From the NCBI GenBank assembly GCA_016801845.1, contig CM028914.1, forward strand, positions 11,367,772-11,431,771: a stretch of DNA of 64,000 nucleotides, given 5' to 3'. A program made the translations under genes and the position numbers. Shown here piece by piece: positions 45,798 to 58,849 of this stretch. Under the pieces are notes generated by a model. That model ran no database searches, was not told where the DNA came from, and saw nothing but the letters and a program-made list of their open reading frames with translations. The first letter of the stretch is position 1. Each line of letters opens with the position of its first letter. This stretch comes from Polydactylus sextarius (taxonomy: Eukaryota; Chordata; Actinopteri; Polynemidae).

Positions 45798-46655
45798 ACG
45801 GATTAAAGTGATACATGTCTCCGAGTCTCTTTTCACACTTAACAACTTTGTGTAACTTCCTCGTGTTGATAAGTCTGATAATCTTTAGTCTGTTTTTATG
45901 ATTAATTCAGATTAAATGTATGAATTTGAAACTCGTTAATCTGCATATTAAGTCATGACCAGAGCTTTATTTTGAAACATCAGATTGTGGAGCAGTTGCT
46001 GACAGAATTGCCACCAGGGGGCAGCAGCAGACTAGCAGTTTAACATGGATGAATTAGAAAACAGGATAAAATATGAAATAAAAAAAATAGAAATATATTA
46101 GAGTAATAAAAAATGTGTTAAGTATCTTAAAATAACAAGATCATAAGACATTCAGGTTAAAGAACAGATTAGACATTTTGAAAGCTTTGTTTTCACATGA
46201 GTAAAAAAAGTTTACTCTGATAAACATTAGCATGATATTTAAACCTGTCTGCAGGCAATACCTTCTGTTTCCCATCATGCACTGCTGTGTCCCAGGGATT
46301 GTGGGTAGGAGTGGAGCATAGCTGGAGACTTGGTTCTTCTGTTTGACTAAACTGCAGCAGCTTCAGAGATGACAAACCGTTGAAAGTTTGAAGCTAAACA
46401 AAATATTTTAATTTGGCTTTAAGCTGAGTTTGTTTTATAAGTTACGAGAACGTTTCAGCCTTTTATCGCTTTTTTTTATATTTGTCACAGTTGCAGATCA
46501 AACTGTATGAGCGTGAAGTTTTAATCTTGTGTCATTTAAATAAGCAGAAAAAAAAATACAAATCATAGAAAAACAATAAAAATACATGAAGGCAACTCTG
46601 ACCCACAATGCACTGCAGGAGGCTGTGTGTGTATGTGTGTTTGTAGATAAATATG
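45798..46655. other. Convergent intergenic rps14/chm
   Basis: Spacer receiving the 3' ends of both genes. Carries a CTCF-like core at 46011 and AT-rich sequence; the chm 3' UTR must lie here, though no canonical signal for it is clear on the minus strand. Confidence 0.6.
46011..46025 (+). promoter_or_regulatory. CTCF-like core motif
   Basis: CCACCAGGGGGCAGC is an excellent CTCF consensus match, located between the convergent 3' ends of rps14 and chm. Motif match only. Confidence 0.5.
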
Positions 46656-48798
46656 TTACTCTTCAGTTTGAGGGACCTGCTGCTCTTCCTTCTCATTGTC
46701 CCCCTCTGCCCCCTCCCTCTCTTCCTTGTCCTTTTCCTCCTCCTCCTTGCCCTCCTTCTCCCCCTCTGTGGGGGCCGTGTCTCCATCATACAGGATGTCC
46801 TCAGGGTTAGGGGCCGGAGGACAAAAGTCCTCGTCTGGGAGAATCTTGTTGAAAATCGACTCAGCCTGAATATGATCGGAGAGAGTCGGTTTAGTGAGCT
46901 GTGTAACCATGGTGACGGGCAGCCAATAAGCTGTCAGATCAGTCTCACCTGTCTGATGGTGTAGTCGTGTCCCAGGCCGGCATCCGGACCCGAGCACACA
47001 TGCACGTTAGATGGTAGGTCGTAACCTCCGACCTCCACCCCCGAGCTGTCGGCCATGTTGAAGTAGAGACACCAGAGGACGGAGGGACGTGTCTCTGCAC
47101 AGGGACACAAAGCAGACATCAGGTCAGGGCATGTGGTCACCAACTGATTCATTAAAAAAATGACTAGTTGTTACAACCCTTAGGAACACCTCAGAGTTTT
47201 TCATGTTATGATCAGATGATGAATCAGCTGCTGCTTCTCTTTCATCACCTGCTTCAGTGTGTGTGTGTGTGTGTGTTCCTATTCTAATTAAACCACAGAA
47301 CAAAGTGATGAATTAAAGACACAGGAACGAGGGGGAGGAGGAGGTCAGAGAGGAGACAAAGTTTACAGGAGTGAGTGAGACCGTGTGTGAGTGTGTGTTA
47401 CCTTGGTCTTGTGACTCAGGTGTGTGGAATATCCTGGTAACCACAGGTGACAGGTCCTCGTAGGCGGAGCCAGCTGACTGACAGGTGAGGTGAACCAGGT
47501 CTGCAGAGACAGACATTGTCAACAGTGGTTTCCATGACAATGCAGTGACAAGAGTCCAGTGTTTTCATCTGCAGATGTTAACCTGCCCCACACCTGCCAG
47601 AGGGGGCGCTGTCATGTAAGAAGTGCTAGAACCTCTAAGTGTGTAGATTAATGATGTTGTGTTTCAGATGTTAAGCCTCACTGACTCAGTAAGCAATCAC
47701 ACTGCAGAGTCAGGAAAACATCGAAGAAGAAGAAAAAGATGATGATGATGATTTGACAGGCGTAACACACACACACACTCACACATACACACTGAATAGA
47801 GTGTGAGAGTGTGCGTGTCATTAATCATCAGCTTTTCTTCAAGGACACTGGAGGATTCAGAATAAAACACAGACCATGCTTCAGATCTCTCATCATTAAT
47901 AAACTGTTAAAGCTGCAGCAAGATCCACCAACAATCTTTAAACCTCCCTCAATGACCCTTCAATGCAGGAAATAACATATATATTTATCATGTGAGGAGC
48001 TGAAGATATTTTATTAGACACAGAACGACGATGATGCTGAGACACAACAAGGAGAAGACGGACAGAGACTCACATGTCCCTGTCATGCAGGTCATGGTAG
48101 ATGGACAGAGCTCCACCATCTTTACTGCTGGACAGCCTGCTGCTACTGGAGGAATAGTTACCATGGAAACCTGAGACAGAAAAAGTTCAGTTTAACCAGA
48201 GAAACACATTTTCACATTTCCATCTATGTTAGGACACTGACATAACACATTCCCCAACCCTTACCCTAGCACTCAAACCAAGTCTTAAGCAGCCATTTGA
48301 GACTGAAGAGGAAAAATATCACGTACAAGGTTTAAAACTCAAACCTAGTTCTCACAAATATAGCTGGAAGAGTACGCACACAGAATTTCTTTTTTATATA
48401 TTTTACGAATTTACTTTCCTAGCATACATTTATGTTACACACTACCTCTGTCGCCTAAGAGTTTGCAGCTGTTAAAAGAAAGAATTCAAAGTACATTTTA
48501 CATATTACAGATGAACTCTAATTAAAATAAAATCAAAATAAAAGCAGAGAGGGGGACGTTCAGCTGTGATGTTTTGGTTGTAATGTTCACTATCCTAGCT
48601 TAGCAAGTTAACATATTAGTCAGAGCTAAAGGCTGATGTGATTAGAGAGATAGATGCTGTACCTGCTGGTCTGAGTCAGAGGCCAGGATGGAGCCGTCAG
48701 TGATGAGGACAGCTCTGCTCAGATTCCTGAAGATAGAGACCACCATCATCATCATCATCATCACCATCATCACATCATCATCATCATCATCATCATCA

Positions 48799-48859
<61 letters not shown>

Positions 48860-51500
48860 CCATCACCATCATCATCAGCCTATATTTTATCTGTGATCAG
48901 GTCCTGACTGATTTCCTAGACTGGGTCTGGACTCATTAGACCTGCAGAGACCAGAATCAGTCAGGATCCAAGTTCAGGTATGTTGAGTCCTGGTCCCTCA
49001 CCTGGTTGGTGTAGCCTCCTTCTTCTTGTCCTTCATCACGTATCCGTCCTCAACCACAAAGTGGCTACAGCTGATTCGCTGTCCACGACTGTCAACCACC
49101 GCCTTACACCTGAAACCAGGAGGAGACAAAGACGCCACGTTACCATGAGACAGAGTCCAGCACGGACAAAAACCAGGTTCAGACCAGTCCAGACTCGACA
49201 TTGTAACAGTTTAGACCCTGGCCATGTCTCAAATCTTATGTAAGCATCAGGACTCAGCGCGTCCTTACCCCTCATCTTGATGTACTGTGAGGACAGGAGA
49301 TATCTAGATAGAAAGATGACTTTATTAATCCCTTTGGGAGGTTCCCTTAGGGAAATTAAAAAAAGACACCTAAGACACTTCAGGTTGTCCATCATTTCCT
49401 GTGTTTTTATTTTTATGATGGAAACGTCTCGGTTAAATGTCTGTTAGGACCAACTAATTTTTTCTGATTCTGAAATCAAAATAAATTCAGACTTATTTTC
49501 TTAATTTCAGTTGTTACAACACAAACAAGAATCGAGTGATCCATCCTGTTCAATTAAGCCATCTTGGTGTAAAAATAATGCAGACTTAAAATCAGGAGAA
49601 GAATTGAGAATAATGATGCACAGAAAAGCTCATCCATAACCTCTGACATACACACACACACACACACACACCAGACTGAGACTGAAGTGCTCACTGTGAC
49701 TGGTATGTTATTGTATGTTGAACCTAAATGCAGAGTTGCCGTAAGGTGATATTCTTTCTGCCCATTATAGGTTATCAGCTGAGGAAACATATTATGATCA
49801 AATTCGCCAACTAAAGAAGCCACAGGAAAAATGTGAGAGGCCACTGGTTTCAGCTGAATTTAGAACAGTCACACTTCAAAGAAAACAGAAAAACAAATCG
49901 AACCAATAGGTTAATTCGGTATAATGTATTAATCTGTTAAAAGTGTCAAACCAGCTTCATAGTATAATCTTGTGAACACACATTCACATGACATCACTCC
50001 CTGGGCATATCATTATCTCTCATGTCTTTTTTGAATAAAGCTCCAGTTTCTGTCCTGTTATTCAGTTTCCTTCAGTATCATACATCCACTGCAGACAGAA
50101 GCTAATATGCTAACAAGCTAATGCTACCAGGACAACAGATGATGTGTGCTATAGGTGACCTCTGTGTGCGAGTGGGTGTGTGTGTGTGTCAATCAATCAT
50201 TTTATCAGGCAACTGGCGAGGCGGCAAACAATGACAGAGACACTGGCAGACAGAGAGAGAGAGAGAGAAAGGAGACAGAGAAGGGGAGGGGGGAGGAGGT
50301 GTGGGGGAGGTGATGAAGAGGATCAGATGTTAAGCGATGAGTTCATTTCCTCTCCATAAATTGAATATTTTACTGATCATAAATTATCATCTGATCACTG
50401 CTCTGAACACAAAGGTCACACACACACACCTGGGAATATTATGATTGATGTTATTTACAGGTAGGGGTGTGTGTGTGTGAGAAGAGGTGGGGGTGGGGTT
50501 CAGGTTCAGAATAAAGCTGCAGGCCTGACTGTGTTATTGCTGTCTTGCTTTATGTGTTAAAGAGGAAGTGAAAATACCTTTTCAGAATAAGGATTGTTTG
50601 TGTTTATCTGCGGTGATCTGGACATTATTAAAACATTACATCACCTTTTTTTAGTCATGATCTCAATCTTAGCAATCACTTAATAATTGTAATACCACTG
50701 ATTTTATTTTTAAGATCTTGACAATAAATTCTGATGCAACTTCTGTTTACAAACCGTGTCTCAATCAGTCACACTGTTGCTTTGTTTACAAGGAGTCTGA
50801 ATGTTTGGTGGATAGAGCTGTTATTTATTTATGGAAGGATTTTAATTTAAAACGTCAGAAGCTCTTAACCAGCTCGCCTTTCTGAATTGCAGCTCCACAT
50901 CTCAGCCTACAGGTGGCTAACTGACTTCTAGCTGTTAGCACTTAGCGAATTAGCCAACAAAGTGTGACAGGGAACGGTCCTGGTACCTGTTGGTGTCCTT
51001 GTCGACCAGCAGACAGTGGACCGAGTGTCGCAGACAGTAGATGCCTCCAAACACTGCACACATCCTGCAACAGAATAGGAGACAGGCATCAGCCAATCAG
51101 CATTAAAAAAAAAAGGGCATGACAAGGACAACATGGCTCACAGGCACAGAAATCTGTCTGATCAGCTGACCACATACTTATAACCATGTGTGACTGCCTG
51201 AGCACATTTTTTCCAAAAAAAAAAAAAAAAAAAAAAGTTTTTGTTAGAAGGCATTAAGAATTAAAGCGGCACGTTCATCTTGACTGACAGGTGTGTCAGC
51301 CAGTCACGATAACCTGTGGGCTTTCAGTTCATTTGTCAACCTCCCTTTCACCCCCTCCCCTCTAATTAATAACATAATCAAATTACAGCTCACTGCATAT
51401 ATCACAGCCTGTCACACACACACACAGTCCTGATGTGTGTATGTGCTGTAATTTTCTTTCAACTCCACAGTTAATGCTTTGTTTTCTTTTAATCAAGGAT

Positions 51501-51546
<46 letters not shown>

Positions 51547-54500
51547 ACCTTTTCTTGCAGAGTTAACAGACTTTCAGTCACACACGTTTAATGTTCAGCA
51601 GTCTGTCAGCACGTGTTAATAACGAGTGTGGTGGAGTGTGTGTGTGCTAATGTGTGTGCGAGCTGTAATATCCGTTGAGGATCATATAATATGTAAATGA
51701 GCTGAGCCCTGGGCGACACCCCCTCATTAAGATTCATGATATGTGCTAATGAGCAGCAGCATCAACATGACGACCAACTGATCCTCTCTGGAGAAGTTAT
51801 ACCACAGATCGGATACTGCAGTACTACTGATACTACCACTGATACTGCGATACTACTAGCACTGCAGTACTACTGCAATACTACTAATACCCCCTGAAAC
51901 TACTACTACTAACACTGCAATACTAATAATACCACCACTGATACTGCAGTACTACCATTAGTACTACTAATAGTTCTATAGACACTGCAGTACTACTGAT
52001 ACTACTGCCACTGATACTAATAGTAATGATACTGCAATACTTGTAATTTTACCACAGATACCATAATCCTACTGATGGTACTGCTGATATTGCAGTTTAT
52101 ATTATTATAGTATTACAGTATTACATTATAATACTATTATTATTGTATTATAGTATTATAGTATTATAGTACTATACGAGAGACAAGTACAGACAGACAG
52201 ATGGGTTCTTACCTACAGAAACACTGTGGTATCTCTCCCAAGCCATAGACAGGAAACAGGAAGGGTGTGTTGCCGTAACGACCCAAGCAGCGCAGGAAAT
52301 GACGAGTGGAGGTGAGACCCACCTCTGTGGGCGTGTCCTCTGTCACCATGGCGATGGAATGAAGCAAGAAGTGCTGCAGGTTCTCACCCAGCTGCTGATC
52401 ACACAAGAACTCCAAAAATGGCCGACCGTTGTATGCTGGACGAGGGAGAGAGAGAGACACACGTTACCCACAGTGCTCTGTCAGGAAGTGGGCAAGGATG
52501 TCAGCAGGTAAACAGGTGAGTTGTCTCACCTTGCTGCTCCTCTGTCTCTTCCACACAGGAAGTGAGGAAACGCATCAATTTCCTCTTTTCTACCACAGAC
52601 AACTGACGACTGGCAAACACATCTGCCCTGCTGCAGGGTACCTGAGAGACAAACAGGCAGACAGAGACAAACAGGTTAGAAAACACGTAAATAGAGACAC
52701 AGGTGAAAAGACAGACAGGTTGAACAGACAGACCTGTTCCACTTTGCCATTGCGATAGGTGAGTATCCTGGTGACGTTCTTGAACTCTGCGTAGCGACTG
52801 ACATTGGATTTGATGAGCAGATCGACCAATGAGCCACGAGAATACATCAGCTGGAGGAGGAGAGGAAGAGTCAACTGATGGCAACAGAGCAATGTGATTG
52901 GCTGAGAGGTTTATCAGTGTGAGGGTTTTACTTTAAATTGTTACACTGGGTGGTTAAATGTCACATTGTTATATTGTGTTATATTATGTCAAACCTTTGT
53001 GTTGATATAAAATTTCTTGTCTTATTACCTTGGACACGAGATCAATGTTGAACCTGCGTCCTTCCTTCACCAGCTGAGCATAGCTGATCTTCTTCCTGGT
53101 TGGCTCTGATTGGCTTTGAGATGCAGAGGGCTGTGGCTGTTCTGCCTCCAACTCCTCCCCCTCCTTACTGACTCCTCCCTCCACGTCTCCATCACCTGCC
53201 TCCTTCGTTCCATTGTTTTTTGATTCTGACTCTGTCTCTGAAGTTTCTTTTTCAGCAACACCTTCCTCACCTTCATCAGCTGCTGTTTCTTCTTCTGTGG
53301 TGTTTGGAGGGTCGGGAGCCTCTTCCTCCTGCTCATCTTCCTCACTAAAAACAGATGTTTACTCGTGAAGACAAAAGTGAATAAATAAAAAATAAATTGC
53401 TTTGTCCTGATAATGTACTACTTCCTGTCAGTGGGTTTAAGTGACACTCGACACTTTTAAGATAAAGGTGCACCAGTTTGAGCAGCAAAAAGCTTTAAAA
53501 AAAAATATCTTGAGTTTTACACTTGATTCTAACCTCCTGGCAAATGCACCTGATGGTTCACACCTGAGACAGTAATTTGTTAAATCTGGTTCTGGTTAAA
53601 TCCAGGTGCATGCTGGTCCTATACCTGCCCGCATTACTGCGCAATGCTGACTGAGCAAAATGAATAAGCAATAACTATGTGAACAAAAACTATGAAACTA
53701 AACCAACCAGATCTCTGATACTCGCCAAGTCACAGTTTACCTGGTATAACAGAAGACCTGCACATTAGTGATGGAGGTGGAGTCAGAGTTAGACAGGTGG
53801 ATCAGCTCCTCCCCTTCCTCCAACAGACTAGACCAATCCTGGACCTCTTCAACCTCACCACCCTCCTACGCTCACACGCACAAACACACACACACACGCA
53901 CACAAGTTACTTCTTCTTTACGGTAAAATCCTCCATATTTGTAGTTATCTTCCAGGAACATGTAGACATCAGCAGCCAATCAGAGTGTAGCGCTGTACAT
54001 ACCTGATGTTGCTGTATCCAGGTGAGCAGGCTGTTGAAGGTGAAGCTGGCCCAGTTTGCTGCATAATAACTCCGCCTGAAAACACACAGAAATCCATCAC
54101 TGTTCCTTGAGGAGACACCTTCACAATATAAGTTTGGCTGTGTTAATGACAGCTGTCATTTAACTGTGCTGGACATATGGCTATTGATTTATATGTCAGT
54201 GATTATAAACACTAAACTGAATTGTCAACTGATTATCAATAATGACTGACCTGTCGAGGTGAAGGACTTTCTGTCCGACTCTGGAACAGGCTGCTGCCAC
54301 CACTGACTCAGCAAGACCTGCACACATTAACAATACTGTATATTTAATAGAATAAAAATCAATAATCTATTATCGATAACCTATTGTCAATAATACACAC
54401 ATAGAGTACTGATTCATGTTACAGTCTGTTAGCATGCTTACACATTAGCCCCCAGTTGGACAGATACTACTGCTGACTGTTGTTATTGTGTCATGCTACA

Positions 54501-54938
54501 TCACGTGACCGCAGCTGTTAGCATGCTGACGTTAGCATCAGTCTAAAAAACATAATGGATAGAACAATCAGAACAAACGTTAGCTATGGAGACTGCTCCA
54601 TTAGCTCAGTCAACTCCGCTGCTAACACGATAGTAGAACTACTGGTCGTTAATTGTTTTCTTTTCCCTTTTTCTTTTGTTTTTACTGGAGCTAACACAGC
54701 AAATGGGGCGTTAGCTGCTAGCCGCACTGATTGAAAATGAATGGACCCTTAGCCGCTAGCAAACGCCCAAATTCAAACCAGCCGTGTGTCTGTTCGAATC
54801 AGTTCAAACTGATCAGACTAAACAGAGACGTGGACACATACACGAATTGAGTCAGAGAATGCAGTGTACGCCACGTGTCGATTTACCTGTGCCCAGAATA
54901 ACCACGTCAAACTCAGACGGCAGATCCTCGGCAGCCAT
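46656..54938 (-). CDS. chm: Rab escort protein 1 (CHM)
   Basis: Presents newly made Rab GTPases to Rab geranylgeranyltransferase. Fifteen minus-strand exons (54938-54887, 54317-54251, 54075-54003, 53865-53741, 53344-53029, 52850-52734, 52641-52530, 52435-52213, 51064-50987, 49109-49002, 48726-48663, 48170-48074, 47500-47402, 47094-46949, 46865-46656) join in frame to 628 aa; human REP1 has 653 aa and also 15 exons. Start MAAEDLPSEFDVVILGTGLAES is the GDI-superfamily nucleotide-binding-like turn; HLDRRSYYAANWASF follows. Exon 5 adds an acidic, low-complexity insert (Glu/Asp/Ser-rich) before SYAQLVKEGRRFNIDLVSK. Later: YRNGKVEQ, FPVYGLGEIPQ, FGGIYCLRH, ELCPSTMTCM, DEDFCPPAPNPEDIL, Glu-rich tail. 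Human loss causes choroideremia. Confidence 0.95.
47594..47610 (+). promoter_or_regulatory. CTCF-like core motif
   Basis: CTGCCAGAGGGGGCGCT, inside the chm intron between exons 12 and 13, fits the CTCF core. Motif match only. Confidence 0.4.
48741..48868. repeat. (ATC)n microsatellite
   Basis: About 125 bases of ATC repeat with a few ACC interruptions, just beyond the acceptor of chm exon 11 (48726); on the coding strand it is a GAT repeat running into the splice acceptor region. Confidence 0.95.
49296..49365. repeat. Dispersed repeat end
   Basis: TAGATAGAAAGATGACTTTATTAATCCCTTTGGGAGG and GGGAAATTAAA blocks resemble the very common teleost repeat tail that reads ACTTTATTGATCC...GGGAAATT. 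It lies in a chm intron. Confidence 0.6.
51510..51543. repeat. (CA)n microsatellite
   Basis: CA repeat in the chm intron between exons 8 and 9, near A tracts at 51220-51236. Confidence 0.95.
51810..52175. repeat. Degenerate TACTAC/GATACTGCAGTAC repeat and TTATAG repeats
   Basis: About 290 bases built from irregular units such as GATACTGCAGTACTACT, then TATTATAGTATTA units, in the same chm intron. No coding content. Confidence 0.8.
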
Positions 54939-55934
54939 GTTGGTAGCAGGCAAACACGGTCACCTGACAAAACGTCATCAGTGATCGTCACTAATTAATC
55001 AGCAGTGGCGTAATAATCACGTCACAACACATCTAAAAAATATGTGAAAGTACATTATTTTAAGTGTTACGGAAAAACTATATTAAGTTGACTATGAATT
55101 TGTTTTCCAAGCATTTATACAACATAATAAAGTAAGACATTTTTAAAACACATGCTGTTCACTAGAAAATAAACTGACTATTTATTCTAAATGTCACGTT
55201 ATTGTATTAGTACTGTTTAAATTTACAGCAACTTAATTTTTTAAGGTGAAACATTGAAACTTGCAGTTCAGCACATTCACATAGATCTATAGATCATACT
55301 GACCAAATATAAGCTGATCATGATGATAAATGATGATAAATTTCCTTGGAAGAATGAAATGAGCTGCATTACATGATCTTAACATAGGGTGTTGCTGATT
55401 AGTTTGTCAAAAAAAAAAAGTTTGCATAAGCTCTACACATGGGTGAAAAGATGTGTAAAAATCTGCACCTTTTTCTGAAGAGATTTTTTTCTATAAATTT
55501 CTATAAATTGGTTTTTATTACCTGGGTGAAAACTACACAGAGTGCCAAGCAGTGAAGATCTGTTTACAGAAGCAAGTGTTAACGTAAAGAGGACTGAGAG
55601 TCCATCACAGCTTAAGTGGACCAGACAGAGAACTCAGTCCTGTTTTACAATGTGAACACAAACAGAACTGAGTCTGTTTTCTGTTGGTCCACATTTTGGT
55701 CCTTTTCTTAGGGAACTGATTTGGTTCGGAGTAAGGAGAGAAGATGAGAGAAGAGAGAGATTTCTCAGAAGAAATACATATTTCCGTGATTGTTAAAGAC
55801 TGGCAGGCTCCTCTTCTCTGACAGCAGCAATGAATTTTTTTCGAGTTTACTTGTGCTGTGAGAGAGCATGACGTGCTTCCAGGGAGGAGACTTACAGGAG
55901 ATTATTAGCATGAAAAGTGAAACTGTCCATCAAC
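54939..55934. other. Intergenic chm to GIMAP
   Basis: Upstream region of both chm (minus) and the GIMAP gene (plus). From about 55765 it is duplicated at 61775 onwards, with GA-rich sequence near 55735-55775. No coding exon seen. Confidence 0.6.
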
Positions 55935-57929
55935 ATGCAGCAGGAGACACAGGACTTCACAGTGCAACTGCCTGTAAAAAACATGTCCAAAGAAATTGTT
56001 CAGAGAGGTAAGTTAATTTTATTATTTTTTTCCCTGGTTTAGATGTAAAATTAATTAATGCTGAAACATTATGACAGAGCTCCAAATCCAATTTTAAGAC
56101 ATTAGTTAGTTTTACTCAAATGTAGTTGTTTCTAGCTTAGTTTCATCTTTTAATGTGAAGCAACTTTTCCACAACTGATTGTTTTATCTGTTTCTACATG
56201 GTTGAATGTAAATATTTGAAGGTTTCAAAGTACAGTACAATATAAAAAAAGGTACAACCGAAACTATCGGGAGTGAGAGGAATCCTGATTGACTGCTATC
56301 ACCATAATAGTTCTTATATAACCAGTTTACACTTCAAGTTGAACTGATTTCAACAAGTCAGCTATGTGGATATGTGAAGACGCGTTGACCTAGCAGGTGG
56401 AAGAGGCTGAGCAGGTGGAACAGGTTAGATGCAGCATATGCACCATTTTAGACCATCAGGGTCAGAGCCAATCAGAGGCACAGGAGGGCAGGTCTCTGAT
56501 CAGAAAGCTGGTGCGAAACACCAGTGGAAACACAGGGGTAACACGTAAACTGAGACAGAGATGTAGCTGTTTAGTCATGGTTGACTTTTCTTTCTGTTGA
56601 CTGTTTATGGACAATAAGGACCAATGTTCATGTTTTTTTTTTTTTTTTTGCCAGGAATTTTTTTCTACTTTATTTGTTTCATTCATATTTAATAAGTTGT
56701 GGACAAGTTAAGTTAATAACTTAAACCCTGAAGTTTAAATCTATTTTTTAAAGTGTTACAAATGTAATTTTATTTTAGACGTTTGCATTTATCTGCTAGA
56801 ATAATTCTTCCATAAAAATCAGCTACAGGAGTTCAAGCCTCAACTTACATTAAATAACTATATCACCAATATTTCAATCAAATCATACAAGAATTACAAC
56901 CAGTTTAATTACCTTTCGTTAATTAGTACACCATAACATTATATAATCAAACCTCCTCTCCATTTTATACACTAGACACTATGGTTCAATTCAGTGTACT
57001 GGTTAGGATACAACAGTAACTGTTGACTGAATACTTTGTTCTTTACAACATCTTTAACATGCCTGTGATATTGTCCCACAGATACAGATGCCACAGACCT
57101 CAGGATTGTACTTGTTGGGAAAACTGGGGCTGGAAAAAGTGCAGCAGGAAACACCATCATAGGGAAGAAGATTTTTGTGTCTAAACCAGGATCTTCATCT
57201 GTGACAGCACAGTGTCAGAAAGAAGCAGCAGAGTGTGATGGTCGAACGCTGGCTGTTATTGATACTCCAGGTCTGTTTGACACTGGTAAACCTCAACAGG
57301 AGCTGATTAAAGAAATAGCTAAATGCGTGTCATACGCTTCTCCTGGTCCCCATGCGTTCCTGGTTGTTCTCTCGCCAGGCAGGTTCACAGCAGAAGAAAA
57401 GGAGACAGTAACAATCATTCAGACGGTGTTTGGAGAAAGAGCAGCAGATTACACCATGGCCCTGTTCACCCATGGAGACGACCTGGAGGAGGATGATGTC
57501 TGCATTGATCAAGTAATTGGTCAGAATAAAAATCTGCGTGACTTTGTCCGTCAGTGCCATGGAGGAGTCCATGTTTTCAACAACAGAAACAAGGATCGCT
57601 CTCAGGTCCAGGAGCTGCTGAAGAAGATCCGGAGTATGATTCTGAGAAATGGAGGAAGCTACTACACCAACGAGATGTTCCAAGAAGCTGCAAAAGCCAT
57701 AGAGGAAGAAAAAAAACGTCTTCAAAAAGAAAATCCAAATATGACACCCGAAGAAGCAAGAAAAATTGCTGAGCAAGATAACAAGTTTGTACGGGATGTT
57801 ATCAGGTATAATGCTGCTACTGGAGCAGCTATTGGATCTGTGGGAGGTGTTGTAGGAGCTGCTCTGGGGGCTGCAGTGGGAGCTATAGTGGGAGCTGTCA
57901 GTAAAAAGAAAACATGTGTCATACAGTAA
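55935..57929 (+). CDS. GIMAP/AIG1-type immune-associated GTPase
   Basis: Septin/TRAFAC-related GTPase of the AIG1 family; vertebrate members act in lymphocyte survival and membrane trafficking and are expanded in fish. Exons 55935-56007 and 57082-57929 join in frame to 306 aa. P-loop GKTGAGKS at 37-44, switch I region SSSVTAQCQ near 62-70, DTPGLFDT at 85-92, the AIG1 conserved box SPGRFTAEEKETV near 122-134, G4-like THGDDLE at 154-160 and a Cys/Asn-type FNNRN later. A Glu/Lys-rich coiled segment (about 215-250) precedes a Gly/Ala-rich hydrophobic run (about 272-298) with small-xxx-small spacing, a Lys patch and terminal CVIQ, a CaaX-like box. Met17 is a possible downstream start. AATAAA at 58161 and 58844. 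A second partial copy follows at 61.8 kb. Confidence 0.9.
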
Positions 57930-58087
57930 TATTCACTATTTATTATCCATCAGCTGCAGCCCATGACATCAATATTCAAGGCTGCTATGTGTGAATAATC
58001 CATAATAATACAAACACATCCTGTTTGTAGAAAAGTTTGTAGTGATATGTTGCAGTGCAACAGTGCACTGCATAGCAGCATAGTTTG

Positions 58088-58114
58088 ATTAAAAAAAAAA
58101 AAAAAAAAAAAAAA
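58088..58114. repeat. A tract
   Basis: About 24 A residues 160 bases after the GIMAP stop, inside the presumed 3' UTR. Confidence 0.9.
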
Positions 58115-58160
58115 ACTTACAAAAAAGACTTTTTATTTGTGCAGGCTACAAATTTGGCAC

Positions 58161-58166
58161 AATAAA
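58161..58166 (+). terminator. Candidate GIMAP polyadenylation signal
   Basis: AATAAA 232 bases after the stop; a second at 58844-58849 could give a longer 3' UTR. Confidence 0.5.
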
Positions 58167-58849
58167 CCTCATAAACACAGTCATGAATTTACGTCTGTAT
58201 ATGGATAAAAAGTTCACAGGACAATCAGAGCGACATCTATGTAATATCTTGTAATTTTCACATGGTATATATTTTTTTCACTAGCAGTCTCTTTTTTCCT
58301 TTTTTATTGTGGAGAGTATCTTCTGTTTGGACCTATTGCAGCGTAGGAGCCAATAGAAATTTCTCCAAAAAAACAAACAAACAAGCAAAACAAAACAGAC
58401 AAGGCAAATGTGTTTATTTATATTATGGACTATTAATTGATTGTTGGGACTTTGAAATTGAGTGATTGTGTGGTTGTGGTGGTGTTGCATTATTAAATAT
58501 AGCGTGATGTGCAATTTAGTGACTTAAGTGGTAGGTGCATGTCATCCATTAATGAACATGTGTGTGAACATAGAGCTTAACAATTGGAGGAAGTAAATAA
58601 AGCAAATCAAAATAGAATTTGTAAATACTGTGGTGAAAAAATGAATGAAAGTTACTTTAATTGTTCTGTTAGAATATTCTAACAACTAATTTGATATTTC
58701 ATCTCAAGTACTCCTTGTATATTTATGTTAACACAGCTCTGAGAGATAGTTGATTGTTACAGTGTTGCTGTGTTTATACCATGTATAAAGCTGTAATTTT
58801 TTGTATCACTGTGTGTAGTACTTTATCTCTGTTCTGACATGTTAATAAA

